Assembly (NCBI GenBank): GCA_904501955.1
Contig: CAJGCY010000160.1
Location: forward strand, 1-5,512
Origin: an uncultured Akkermansia sp.
GTDB lineage: Bacteria; Verrucomicrobiota; Verrucomicrobiia; Verrucomicrobiales; Akkermansiaceae
DNA length: 5,512 nucleotides
Direction: 5' to 3'
Positions 1 through 5,168 of this stretch are shown here, piece by piece. The notes under the pieces are model-generated. The model worked only from the letters and a program-made list of their open reading frames with translations. It made no database searches and had not been told where the DNA came from. Numbering within the stretch: the stretch's first letter is position 1; each line of letters starts with the position of its first letter. A program made the translations under genes and the position numbers.

Positions 1-87
1 AACGGCTCGGAGCTTCGCTTCGCTACGGTCCTCGCCATTATATGTCACCACAGGTTCCCTGGGTTCCATTTAAATTTCTTACCCTAA

Positions 88-120
88 CAGGGGTTCCGCG
101 GCTTCGCCGCTCCACCCCTG
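88..120. other. GC-rich stem-loop
   Basis: The outer arms 88-94 (CAGGGGT) and 114-120 (ACCCCTG) are perfectly complementary. A symmetric 3x3 internal loop (TCC against TCC) follows, then an inner 5-bp stem, GCGGC at 98-102 with GCCGC at 106-110, closed by a TTC loop. No T-run follows on either strand, so it is a poor fit to an intrinsic terminator. It is more likely a structural part of a repeat element. Confidence 0.6.
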
Positions 121-133
121 CCTAACGTCCGTC

Positions 134-150
134 GCCCCGCGCTGCGGGGC
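134..150. other. Short GC hairpin
   Basis: GCCCCGC at 134-140 pairs with GCGGGGC at 144-150 around a GCT loop, giving seven perfect, nearly all G-C pairs. It stands 13 bases downstream of the larger stem-loop at 88-120. The two may belong to one structured element. No T-run adjoins it, so a terminator is not supported. Confidence 0.55.
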
Positions 151-218
151 TTCGAATTCCGCTCGCTGACGCTCGCAATCTGTTCTTCAACTTCCACTTT
201 ATCGATCAAGGTAGGTGG

Positions 219-248
219 ATGAGCTGTTTCCATAAGCCCCCCCCCTGA
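219..248 (+). CDS. Possible nine-codon leader ORF before recA (speculative)
   Basis: ATG at 219 opens a tiny frame reading MSCFHKPPP and then TGA at 246-248. The three Pro codons are the nine consecutive C residues at 237-245. Purine-rich AAGG at 208-211 lies seven bases before the ATG, followed by a second weak match, TAGGTGG, which could serve as a ribosome binding site. Consecutive prolines next to a stop codon are known to slow ribosomes, and leader peptides of this kind can regulate the downstream gene. Nothing else supports translation here. A nine-codon frame can easily arise by chance, so this is a low-confidence call. Confidence 0.15.
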   Translation: MSCFHKPPP

Positions 249-318
249 ACGCAAAATAACTTGCTGGCAGAATTTATGCTTGCAAGAGCGCGGGCTAACG
301 GGTAAGCTGAACGGTGAT

Positions 319-1353
319 ATGAGTAAAGAAATTTCCCCGGAACAGGAGAAGATGATGGCACAGCGCCAGCGCGCGCTGGATGCCGCCATGCTCCAAATTC
401 AGAAAGATTTCGGTGAGTCCGCCATCATGCGTCTCGGTGACAAGAAGACGATGGAGGTGGAGGTGATACCGACCGGCAACCTGTTGATTGACCGCGCACT
501 GGGTGCGGGTGGTTTCCCCCGCGGCCGTATTATCGAGGTGTTCGGTCCGGAATCCTCCGGTAAGACCACGCTGACCCTCACCGCCATTGCACAGGCACAG
601 CGTGCGGGTGGTTTGGCTGCGTTCATTGACGTGGAGCACGCGCTCGACCCCGCCTATGCCGCCAAGCTGGGTGTGAAGCTGGATGACCTGCTGGTATCAC
701 AGCCGGGCAGCGGTGAGGAAGCTCTGCAGATTTGCGAGGCTCTGGTGCGCTCCAACGCCATTGATGTGATTGTGGTGGACTCCGTGGCAGCCCTGGTGAC
801 CAAGCAGGAGCTGGAGGGCGACATCGGCGACAGCACCGTAGGCGCCCAAGCCCGCCTGATGAGCAGCGCCCTGCGCAAGCTCACCTCCCTCATTGCGAAG
901 GCCCGCACCGTGTGCATCTTCACCAACCAGATTCGCGAGAAAATCGGCGTCATGTTCGGCAACCCCGAGACCACGCCCGGTGGCCGCGCCCTCAAGTTCT
1001 ACGCCTCCGTGCGTTGCGACATCCGCCGCATCGGTCAGATTAAAGGGGCGGACGGCACCGTATCCGGCAACCGCACCAAGCTCAAGGTGGTGAAGAACAA
1101 GGTAGCACCTCCCTTCACGGAGTGCGAGTTCGACATCATGTACAACGAGGGCATCTCCTCCGTGGGCAGCTTGATTGACCTTGCGCTCGAGTACGACGTC
1201 ATCCAGAAGCGAGGCTCCTGGTTCAGCTACAACGGCAGCCAGCTCGCCCAAGGGCGTGATGCCGCCAAGGAGACCCTGCGCACGAATGAGGCCCTCTACG
1301 CTGAGGTAGAGGCGCTCGTGAAGCAGAAGCTCGACGAGAAGTCTGCTAAGTAA
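319..1353 (+). CDS. recA: RecA recombinase
   Basis: RecA polymerises on single-stranded DNA in the cytoplasm, uses ATP to drive homologous pairing and strand exchange, and as the active filament triggers LexA self-cleavage in the SOS response. From ATG 319 the protein has 344 residues, normal for the family (about 330-355). Walker A (GPESSGKT) is at 76-83, the catalytic Glu equivalent to E. coli E96 is E106 in FIDVEHALDP, Walker B (VIVVD) is near 150-154, the L1 region is around 166-187, and the L2 DNA-binding loop follows the sensor Gln Q204 (FTNQIREKIG). The C-terminus ends in KSAK and lacks the long acidic tail of E. coli RecA. Start choice is uncertain. A TTG at 280 is in frame but has no ribosome binding site. 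ATG 319 has only a weak one. ATG 352/355 follows a clear AGGAG at 344-348 and would give a 332-333 residue protein beginning close to the E. coli start. No LexA-type operator was recognised upstream. Confidence 0.98.
   Translation: MSKEISPEQEKMMAQRQRALDAAMLQIQKDFGESAIMRLGDKKTMEVEVIPTGNLLIDRALGAGGFPRGRIIEVFGPESSGKTTLTLTAIAQAQRAGGLAAFIDVEHALDPAYAAKLGVKLDDLLVSQPGSGEEALQICEALVRSNAIDVIVVDSVAALVTKQELEGDIGDSTVGAQARLMSSALRKLTSLIAKARTVCIFTNQIREKIGVMFGNPETTPGGRALKFYASVRCDIRRIGQIKGADGTVSGNRTKLKVVKNKVAPPFTECEFDIMYNEGISSVGSLIDLALEYDVIQKRGSWFSYNGSQLAQGRDAAKETLRTNEALYAEVEALVKQKLDEKSAK
344..348 (+). promoter_or_regulatory. Shine-Dalgarno-like AGGAG inside the recA 5' end
   Basis: AGGAG at 344-348 sits three bases before ATG 352 and six bases before ATG 355, both in the recA frame. 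This is the best ribosome binding site match near the gene start and would favour a start at 355, twelve codons inside the ATG 319 model. It may equally be a chance product of the codons for Gln-Glu. Confidence 0.4.
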
Positions 1354-1383
1354 GCCCCGCCGGCTTCATCCATCCTGAAAAAC

Positions 1384-1421
1384 GCACTGCCACCCGGCCA
1401 AGTAGGCTCGGGTGGCAGTGC
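1384..1421. terminator. Bidirectional terminator between recA and the GH20 gene
   Basis: GCACTGCCACCCG at 1384-1396 and CGGGTGGCAGTGC at 1409-1421 form a perfect 13-bp stem. The 12-base loop can close further through GCC (1397-1399) with GGC (1405-1407). It lies 30 bases after the recA stop and 25 bases after the stop of the convergent hexosaminidase gene, the expected place for a shared terminator. On the - strand the stem is followed by GTTTTTC, a usable T-run. On the + strand the following TGCTTTGTT is weaker. Termination is therefore probably stronger for the hexosaminidase transcript. Confidence 0.85.
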
Positions 1422-1446
1422 TGCTTTGTTGGGGGAATCGGTTTGC

Positions 1447-3102
1447 TTACTTCCGGAGTTGGCTGTCCGGGGTGCCGTCCTCATGGCGGAAGTTGATGTT
1501 CATCTTGCGGAACCAGGGGTAGTGCGCGCGGATGCGCTGCAAGAACTCGTCCGCCGTGCATTTTTTTGCGGCGGGAGTCCAGGCAATTTCCGCCAGCGCG
1601 CAAATGCGGGGTACTACCTGGTACTCCAGCTTGGGGCCGTGCTGAATGCTCTCACTCCAGCAGTTAGCCTGCAGGCCGATGATGCGCGCGCGTTGCGCCT
1701 CCGTGTAGGTGGCGGGCAGGGGGTCATAGGAGTACACATGGCGCCAATCCTGCACGGCCTCCGGGTTGCCGTGCGGTGTGTAGGCCGGGTCTGCGGGTAT
1801 GTTCCCTTGCGCAAAGTTGAAGTAGAAGTGTGAGTCCGGGCTCAAGATGACATCATGCCCGCGATCCGCAGCGGTGAGGGCGGCATCCGGCTTCACCCAC
1901 GAGCGCCAAGCCATCACCACGGCGGTGGGGGGCACGGAGCCATCCATCATAATCTCATCCCAGCCGATGATGCGGCGGCCGTGCGGGGCGAGCATCTCCG
2001 CCACGCGGTGCGTAAAGTGGTGTTGTATTTGCCCCGGGTTGGTGAGGCCGTGCTGCGCCATGTAGGCTTGGGCAAAGGGGCTCTTCTCCCACTGGTCGCG
2101 CGGGGCTTCATCACCGCCGATGTGGATGAACTCCGCCCGCGGGAAGAGCGGCAGTACCTCCGCCATCACATCCGCGATGAAGCGGAAGGTCTCCTCCTTG
2201 GGCGCCATGGTGTAGGGCAGCACACCCCAAGTGGTGGCCACGCGGGGGGCGTAGCCCTCTACATCGGTATTGCCCAGCTCAGGGTAGGCGGCTATACAGG
2301 CGCTGGCGTGCCCGGGGATTTCAATCTCCGGGATGACGGTGATGCCGAGGCTGTGCGCGTACTCCACCACCTCGCGAATCTCCTCTTGCGTGTAGTAGAA
2401 GAGCGGCGTGGGCGTGCCGTCTCCCTGCTCATGGTCGGTGAGCAGCGGGGTCTCATCACGGCGGCCACCCACCTCCGAGAGCTTCGGGTACTTCTTGATT
2501 TCGATGCGCCAGCCCTGGTCATCCGTCAGGTGCCAGTGCAGGCGGTTAAGCTTGTAGTGCGCCATGATGCGCAGCATCTTCTTGGTTTGCTCCACCGTCA
2601 GCGGGTGGCGGCAGGGGTCGAGCATGAGCCCGCGGTAGCCCAGTTGCGGCTCATCCACCACCTCCATGCAGGGCAGGGCGGGCTTGCCCTCCGCATCCGT
2701 CAGTATGCTTTGCGCCAGTGTCTGCGCGGCCAAGTGCAGTGCCCCGAGTTCGCTCACGCGGATGCGCACGCCCTCCGGGGTCACGCTCAGCGCGTACCAC
2801 TCCTTGCCATGCCCGGGCTCCACCAGCACCTCCAGCTCGCCCTCATTCTCCTCCGGCAGCACGTTGGTGATGCCCGCAGCCATCAGCGCGCGGATGGCGG
2901 CGCGCCCTTCCTCCGAGCGGCTCACGCGGTAGTGCACCTTAATGCCCTCCGCCAGGCAGAACCCCACCTTCCCGGCCTCTGCCGTCATTTCCACCGGCTG
3001 CGGTATCACGGTCGGTACGGTGTCAATGCGGGCGGACGGCGCAGCCGCTACCACCACACTGCCCAGCACCCCGGCTATCATACTTGCGATGCTTGTCTTC
3101 AT
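1447..3102 (-). CDS. Secreted beta-N-acetylhexosaminidase, glycoside hydrolase family 20
   Basis: GH20 enzymes remove terminal beta-linked GlcNAc or GalNAc from glycans such as mucin O-glycans, N-glycans or chitin fragments (EC 3.2.1.52), by substrate-assisted catalysis. The 551-residue protein begins with a signal peptide (MKTS, then a hydrophobic stretch to about residue 20 ending in AAA), so it acts in the periplasm or outside the cell. A GH20b-type N-terminal domain spans about 28-150 and starts TVPTVIPQPVEM. The TIM barrel follows from about 154. Family hallmarks are R157 (RGLMLD), LHWHLTDDQGWR at 188-199, PEIEIPGH at 258-265, and the catalytic Asp-Glu pair D331-E332 in HIGGDEAP. Active-site tryptophans are W381 (GWDE), W399 (AWRSW) and W482 (NCWSE). 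N429 in the YFNFAQ motif stands where many relatives have Asp. A good ribosome binding site (AGGGAG) precedes the ATG. The gene is convergent with recA and divergent from the next gene, so it is probably monocistronic. Exact substrate cannot be read from the sequence. Confidence 0.96.
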   Translation of the reverse strand: MKTSIASMIAGVLGSVVVAAAPSARIDTVPTVIPQPVEMTAEAGKVGFCLAEGIKVHYRVSRSEEGRAAIRALMAAGITNVLPEENEGELEVLVEPGHGKEWYALSVTPEGVRIRVSELGALHLAAQTLAQSILTDAEGKPALPCMEVVDEPQLGYRGLMLDPCRHPLTVEQTKKMLRIMAHYKLNRLHWHLTDDQGWRIEIKKYPKLSEVGGRRDETPLLTDHEQGDGTPTPLFYYTQEEIREVVEYAHSLGITVIPEIEIPGHASACIAAYPELGNTDVEGYAPRVATTWGVLPYTMAPKEETFRFIADVMAEVLPLFPRAEFIHIGGDEAPRDQWEKSPFAQAYMAQHGLTNPGQIQHHFTHRVAEMLAPHGRRIIGWDEIMMDGSVPPTAVVMAWRSWVKPDAALTAADRGHDVILSPDSHFYFNFAQGNIPADPAYTPHGNPEAVQDWRHVYSYDPLPATYTEAQRARIIGLQANCWSESIQHGPKLEYQVVPRICALAEIAWTPAAKKCTADEFLQRIRAHYPWFRKMNINFRHEDGTPDSQLRK

Positions 3103-3106
3103 GTCT

Positions 3107-3112
3107 CTCCCT
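3107..3112 (-). promoter_or_regulatory. Ribosome binding site of the GH20 gene
   Basis: Read on the - strand this is AGGGAG, ending four bases before the ATG at 3102. It supports that start, which also places the signal peptide at the very N-terminus. Confidence 0.7.
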
Positions 3113-3142
3113 ACTCTACCCTATCCATACCCCACTTGTCAA
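3113..3142 (-). promoter_or_regulatory. Possible promoter of the GH20 gene
   Basis: On the - strand a perfect TTGACA (-35) lies at 3137-3142, with TAGAGT (four of six matches to TATAAT) at 3113-3118 after an 18-base spacer. The predicted start of transcription would fall at about 3106, inside or just past the ribosome binding site, leaving almost no leader. That makes this -10 choice doubtful. The -35 also lies within a small perfect dyad, ACTTG-T-CAAGT at 3134-3144, which could be a regulator site or chance. Confidence 0.3.
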
Positions 3143-3230
3143 GTAGCAATTCCGCCCGCTGCCACCGCCTCATCTTATGCTGCATGGCATGGGGACTTTT
3201 GAAAATGTGCTGTAAACGGTTATTTTATGT

Positions 3231-3257
3231 TTGACAAAGTAGCGAAAGGGGTATAAT
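3231..3257 (+). promoter_or_regulatory. Sigma-70-type promoter of the GYF_2/DUF805 gene
   Basis: Consensus TTGACA at 3231-3236 and consensus TATAAT at 3252-3257 are separated by 15 bases, somewhat shorter than the usual 16-18. Both hexamers match perfectly, so this is likely a real promoter. Predicted transcription begins near 3264, giving a leader of about 100 bases before ATG 3366. Confidence 0.65.
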
Positions 3258-3269
3258 ACATAGTATGTA
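3257..3269. promoter_or_regulatory. Perfect palindrome at the predicted transcription start, candidate operator
   Basis: TACATA-G-TATGTA is a perfect 6-1-6 inverted repeat. It overlaps the last base of the -10 element and spans the expected start of transcription of the downstream gene. This is a classic position for a repressor operator. It is too short and lacks a T-run, so it is not a terminator. No regulator gene is present in the window to pair with it. Confidence 0.35.
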
Positions 3270-3365
3270 GAGCTCGTACATGTCATAATTATCTCTCCGA
3301 TGCTGCCTGATACGCGTTTCTTGCTGTTGTAGCCGGTGGAGGTAGATACTCAAGACTTAATCATC

Positions 3366-5048
3366 ATGAAATCCTATTATCTGTACACAGTCACCGGCCA
3401 GACCACCGGACCGCACACGTCCGATGAAATCCGCGCCATGCTCAGAGCAAAGCAATTGCCGACAGGCACTCGCATTTGCCAAGTAGGCGAGGGTATGTGG
3501 CACCCCTTGGAGGAGGTCTTCCGCCCGGCAAAACCGAAAGCCCCCGTGCCCCCGGTGCACCCCGTGCCGCCGATGCCTGTGCAACCAATGCCTCCGGTGC
3601 TCCCCGTGCCGCCGATGCCCGCTCAACCTATGCCGCCGGTGCACCCCGTACCACCGATGCCCGCTCAACCTATGCCGCCGGTGCACCCCGTACCGCCGAT
3701 GCCCGCTCAACCTATGCCGCCGGTGCACCCCGTACCGCCGATGCCCGCTCAACCTATGCCGCCGGTGCACCCCGTACCGCCGATGCCTGTGCAACCAATG
3801 CCGCCGGTGCACCCCGTGCCGCCGATGCCTGCACAACCTATGCCCTCTACGCCCGCAGCTCCTGTTCAACCCGCTCCTGAGGAAGAACCTGAGCCTGAGC
3901 ACAAACCCTTGCCTCATTGGAATTGGGATGCCATATCTCCCAAGTACTGGTCGTTCACGGGGAGATTGGATCAAAAAACATTCACAAAGAGTATTTCTTT
4001 CGGTGGCGTTAGTTTTATTTGCTCCATTCCGTTGATGATAATGGCTAAATTTGCATGTATTGATTATCTGCCTTGCGCTGAATTGGTAGATGGGAAATAT
4101 GCAAAACTTTCTCCTTTTGGATATGATTATTTTCCGTTGCTCATGATGAGTGGGGCGGCGGTGATGATGTTTGGTGGTTTGGCGATGTTGGTACCTCCAT
4201 ATATTCGTCGCTTGCATGATATAGGAATAAATGTTTTTGTTGCTTTCGCATTGTATGTCGCATTCGCCGTTTTTATGTTGTTTACCGCCGATATCGATTT
4301 TCTTCCTATTCGTGAAGATACTCCGGTACTGACCATCTTCTTCTACGGATTCATTTTATTCATTCTTACCTTCTTTGCTTCGAATGCTCTTTTGGCTGCT
4401 TTACCGGGTAGTAGAAAAGATAATCGATATGGCCCGTCCAGATTGAAGAAAGCTGTTTCTACGAAACATCGGGTATTGTTTGTGCTGAATATGATCATTA
4501 AGGTGATTCCCGGTATAAATGAATTTTCCATTCCTCATAAGGAAGATGAGCGTTACGAATGTAAGATAGAGTGGAAACCTGCATCATGGAAGGTGATACT
4601 TTTGACCGCCTTTGGATTGCTTACTGTAATTGGTTTAGGTAGTTGGTGTGCGTACGGGTTCAACCACGGTACGGCTCGCGAGTTGGCTGAGGCTATTGAT
4701 AAGAATGATGCAGCAGAAGTGGAACGCTGCCTTGATAATGGAGCTGAAGTGAATGTGATGTATTGTTATAATCAGTTCTTGTATGGTGATGAAGATTTCT
4801 GTACACCTCTGTTTCTGGCAGTTCAGAAATATTGTAGCGCAGATGTTCTTCGTGCATTGAAAGCAGCCGGAGCGAAAAGGACGGATCTCAAAGGTGTTAG
4901 GAGAAATGAGGATTACGCCAACTCCTCCCTAGATGGTCCTAAGAAGTATAAGTGGGAGCCCATGGAAATTTCTAAGGACTCCGACTCGTATAAAGAGTTC
5001 AAAAAGATATTTAAGGAGCCCAAAAAGAAGAAAAAGAAGCGCGATTGA
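3366..5048 (+). CDS. Multidomain membrane protein: GYF_2, Pro-rich repeats, DUF805, ankyrin-like segment
   Basis: No specific function is known; the parts suggest a membrane-bound scaffold or signalling protein. From ATG 3366 the protein has 560 residues. Residues about 4-52 (YYLYTVTGQTTGP to MWHPLEEVF) resemble GYF_2, a family related to GYF domains that bind proline-rich peptides; the usual GPF is GPH here. Seven 14-residue Pro-rich repeats follow (62-159), then an acidic Pro/Glu linker (170-182). A DUF805-like domain spans about 192-362, with FTGRLDQ near its start, the hallmark RRLHDIG at 281-287, NRYGPSRL at 353-360, and hydrophobic segments near 209-229, 256-278, 288-307 and 320-346. 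A further transmembrane helix lies at 409-428. Residues about 435-505 look like one or two ankyrin units (AREL to EVERCLDNGAEVN, then TPLFLAV to LKAAGA). The tail is Lys-rich (KKKKKKRD). No signal peptide is visible. GTG 3336 would add ten residues but has no ribosome binding site. The GGAGG at 3338-3342 is about 23 bases before ATG 3366, too far to be normal. Base composition drops to lower GC after about 3900. Confidence 0.85.
   Translation: MKSYYLYTVTGQTTGPHTSDEIRAMLRAKQLPTGTRICQVGEGMWHPLEEVFRPAKPKAPVPPVHPVPPMPVQPMPPVLPVPPMPAQPMPPVHPVPPMPAQPMPPVHPVPPMPAQPMPPVHPVPPMPAQPMPPVHPVPPMPVQPMPPVHPVPPMPAQPMPSTPAAPVQPAPEEEPEPEHKPLPHWNWDAISPKYWSFTGRLDQKTFTKSISFGGVSFICSIPLMIMAKFACIDYLPCAELVDGKYAKLSPFGYDYFPLLMMSGAAVMMFGGLAMLVPPYIRRLHDIGINVFVAFALYVAFAVFMLFTADIDFLPIREDTPVLTIFFYGFILFILTFFASNALLAALPGSRKDNRYGPSRLKKAVSTKHRVLFVLNMIIKVIPGINEFSIPHKEDERYECKIEWKPASWKVILLTAFGLLTVIGLGSWCAYGFNHGTARELAEAIDKNDAAEVERCLDNGAEVNVMYCYNQFLYGDEDFCTPLFLAVQKYCSADVLRALKAAGAKRTDLKGVRRNEDYANSSLDGPKKYKWEPMEISKDSDSYKEFKKIFKEPKKKKKKRD
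3549..3842 (+). repeat. Seven tandem copies of a 42-bp coding repeat
   Basis: Seven uninterrupted 42-base units encode PPVHPVPPMPAQPM or close variants: 3549-3590, 3591-3632, 3633-3674, 3675-3716, 3717-3758, 3759-3800 and 3801-3842. Units 4 and 5 are identical. Unit 3 differs from them by one silent base. Unit 2 has Leu in place of His. Units 1 and 6 carry Val instead of Ala near the end and share the same codons there (CCT GTG CAA CCA ATG). As the unit is a multiple of three, gain or loss of units keeps the reading frame. It also keeps other frames open on both strands, which explains spurious long ORFs here. Confidence 0.97.
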
Positions 5049-5083
5049 TTCCGCGCTCGCGCCCCCTCGCGCTGAGAGAGTTT

Positions 5084-5118
5084 GAATCCCCCTGTTATTT
5101 GAGCAAGCAGGGGGATTC
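5084..5118. terminator. Strong hairpin after the GYF_2/DUF805 gene, possible terminator
   Basis: GAATCCCCCTG at 5084-5094 and CAGGGGGATTC at 5108-5118 form a perfect 11-bp stem with a 13-base loop, starting 36 bases after the stop codon at 5048. Its position fits a terminator separating this gene from the kinase gene. However, the stem is followed by CCGTTGAC and not by a T-run, so efficient Rho-independent termination is uncertain. Confidence 0.55.
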
Positions 5119-5121
5119 CCG

Positions 5122-5151
5122 TTGACAGGGGAGGGGGGCAGCGGTTATACT
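5122..5151 (+). promoter_or_regulatory. Sigma-70-type promoter of the kinase gene
   Basis: Consensus TTGACA at 5122-5127 is followed after 18 bases by TATACT at 5146-5151, five of six matches to TATAAT. Transcription would begin near 5158, about ten bases before ATG 5169. It starts only four bases after the preceding hairpin, which supports an independent transcription unit for the kinase. Confidence 0.6.
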
Positions 5152-5168
5152 GGCAAGGGTAAGACACC

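Larger units (their letters stand above)
1..180. repeat. Structured intergenic segment, possible dispersed repeat
   Basis: No reading frame here looks like a real protein. The segment is rich in short self-complementary and repeated words. GGTTCC occurs at 52-57, 62-67 and 92-97. A large stem-loop lies at 88-120 and a second hairpin at 134-150. CGCTCGC is directly repeated at 160-166 and 170-176. All three forward frames are closed by stops within about 40 codons of the window start. This density of structure in a non-coding stretch resembles dispersed intergenic repeat families in bacterial genomes. Only one copy is visible in this window, so repeat status is an inference; it could instead be the untranslated 3' region of a gene to the left. 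Confidence 0.35.

Noticed and set aside
178..260. LexA-type SOS operator upstream of recA
   Set aside because: I looked for CTGT-N8-ACAG and GAAC-N4-GTTC type dyads. Only half-sites such as TGTTC at 181-185 appear, without a matching partner.
84..389. - strand reading frame of 101 codons across the recA upstream region
   Set aside because: It overlaps the recA start and the structured stem-loops, its composition is low in complexity and it has no recognisable motif.
697..1251. Antisense reading frame of 184 codons within recA
   Set aside because: It lies fully inside recA, has no domain character, and is explained by the codon bias of the real gene.
1397..1407. The 11-base word GCCAAGTAGGC, also at 3479-3489
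   Set aside because: One copy is in the loop of the recA terminator and the other is in the GYF_2 coding region. The flanks do not match, so it is most likely chance.
1855..3234. Long + strand reading frame of 459 codons opposite the GH20 gene
   Set aside because: It is antisense to a gene with complete GH20 motifs, and its translation is rich in His, Arg and Leu with no recognisable domain. GC-rich codon bias commonly keeps the opposite strand open.
3549..3842. CRISPR array
   Set aside because: The 42-bp units are directly adjacent, with no unique spacers, and are translated in frame into a Pro-rich segment.
3476..3880. Second + strand frame of 134 codons inside the scaffold gene, with AGAPRTADARSTY repeats
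   Set aside because: It is an alternative frame through the same tandem repeat, without its own ribosome binding site or any known domain.
3357..4217. Long - strand reading frame of 286 codons with HRRYGVHRRHRLSG repeats
   Set aside because: It is the antisense shadow of the 42-bp coding repeat. The unit is a multiple of three, so stop-free frames are copied on both strands. The + strand product has recognisable domains and the shadow does not.
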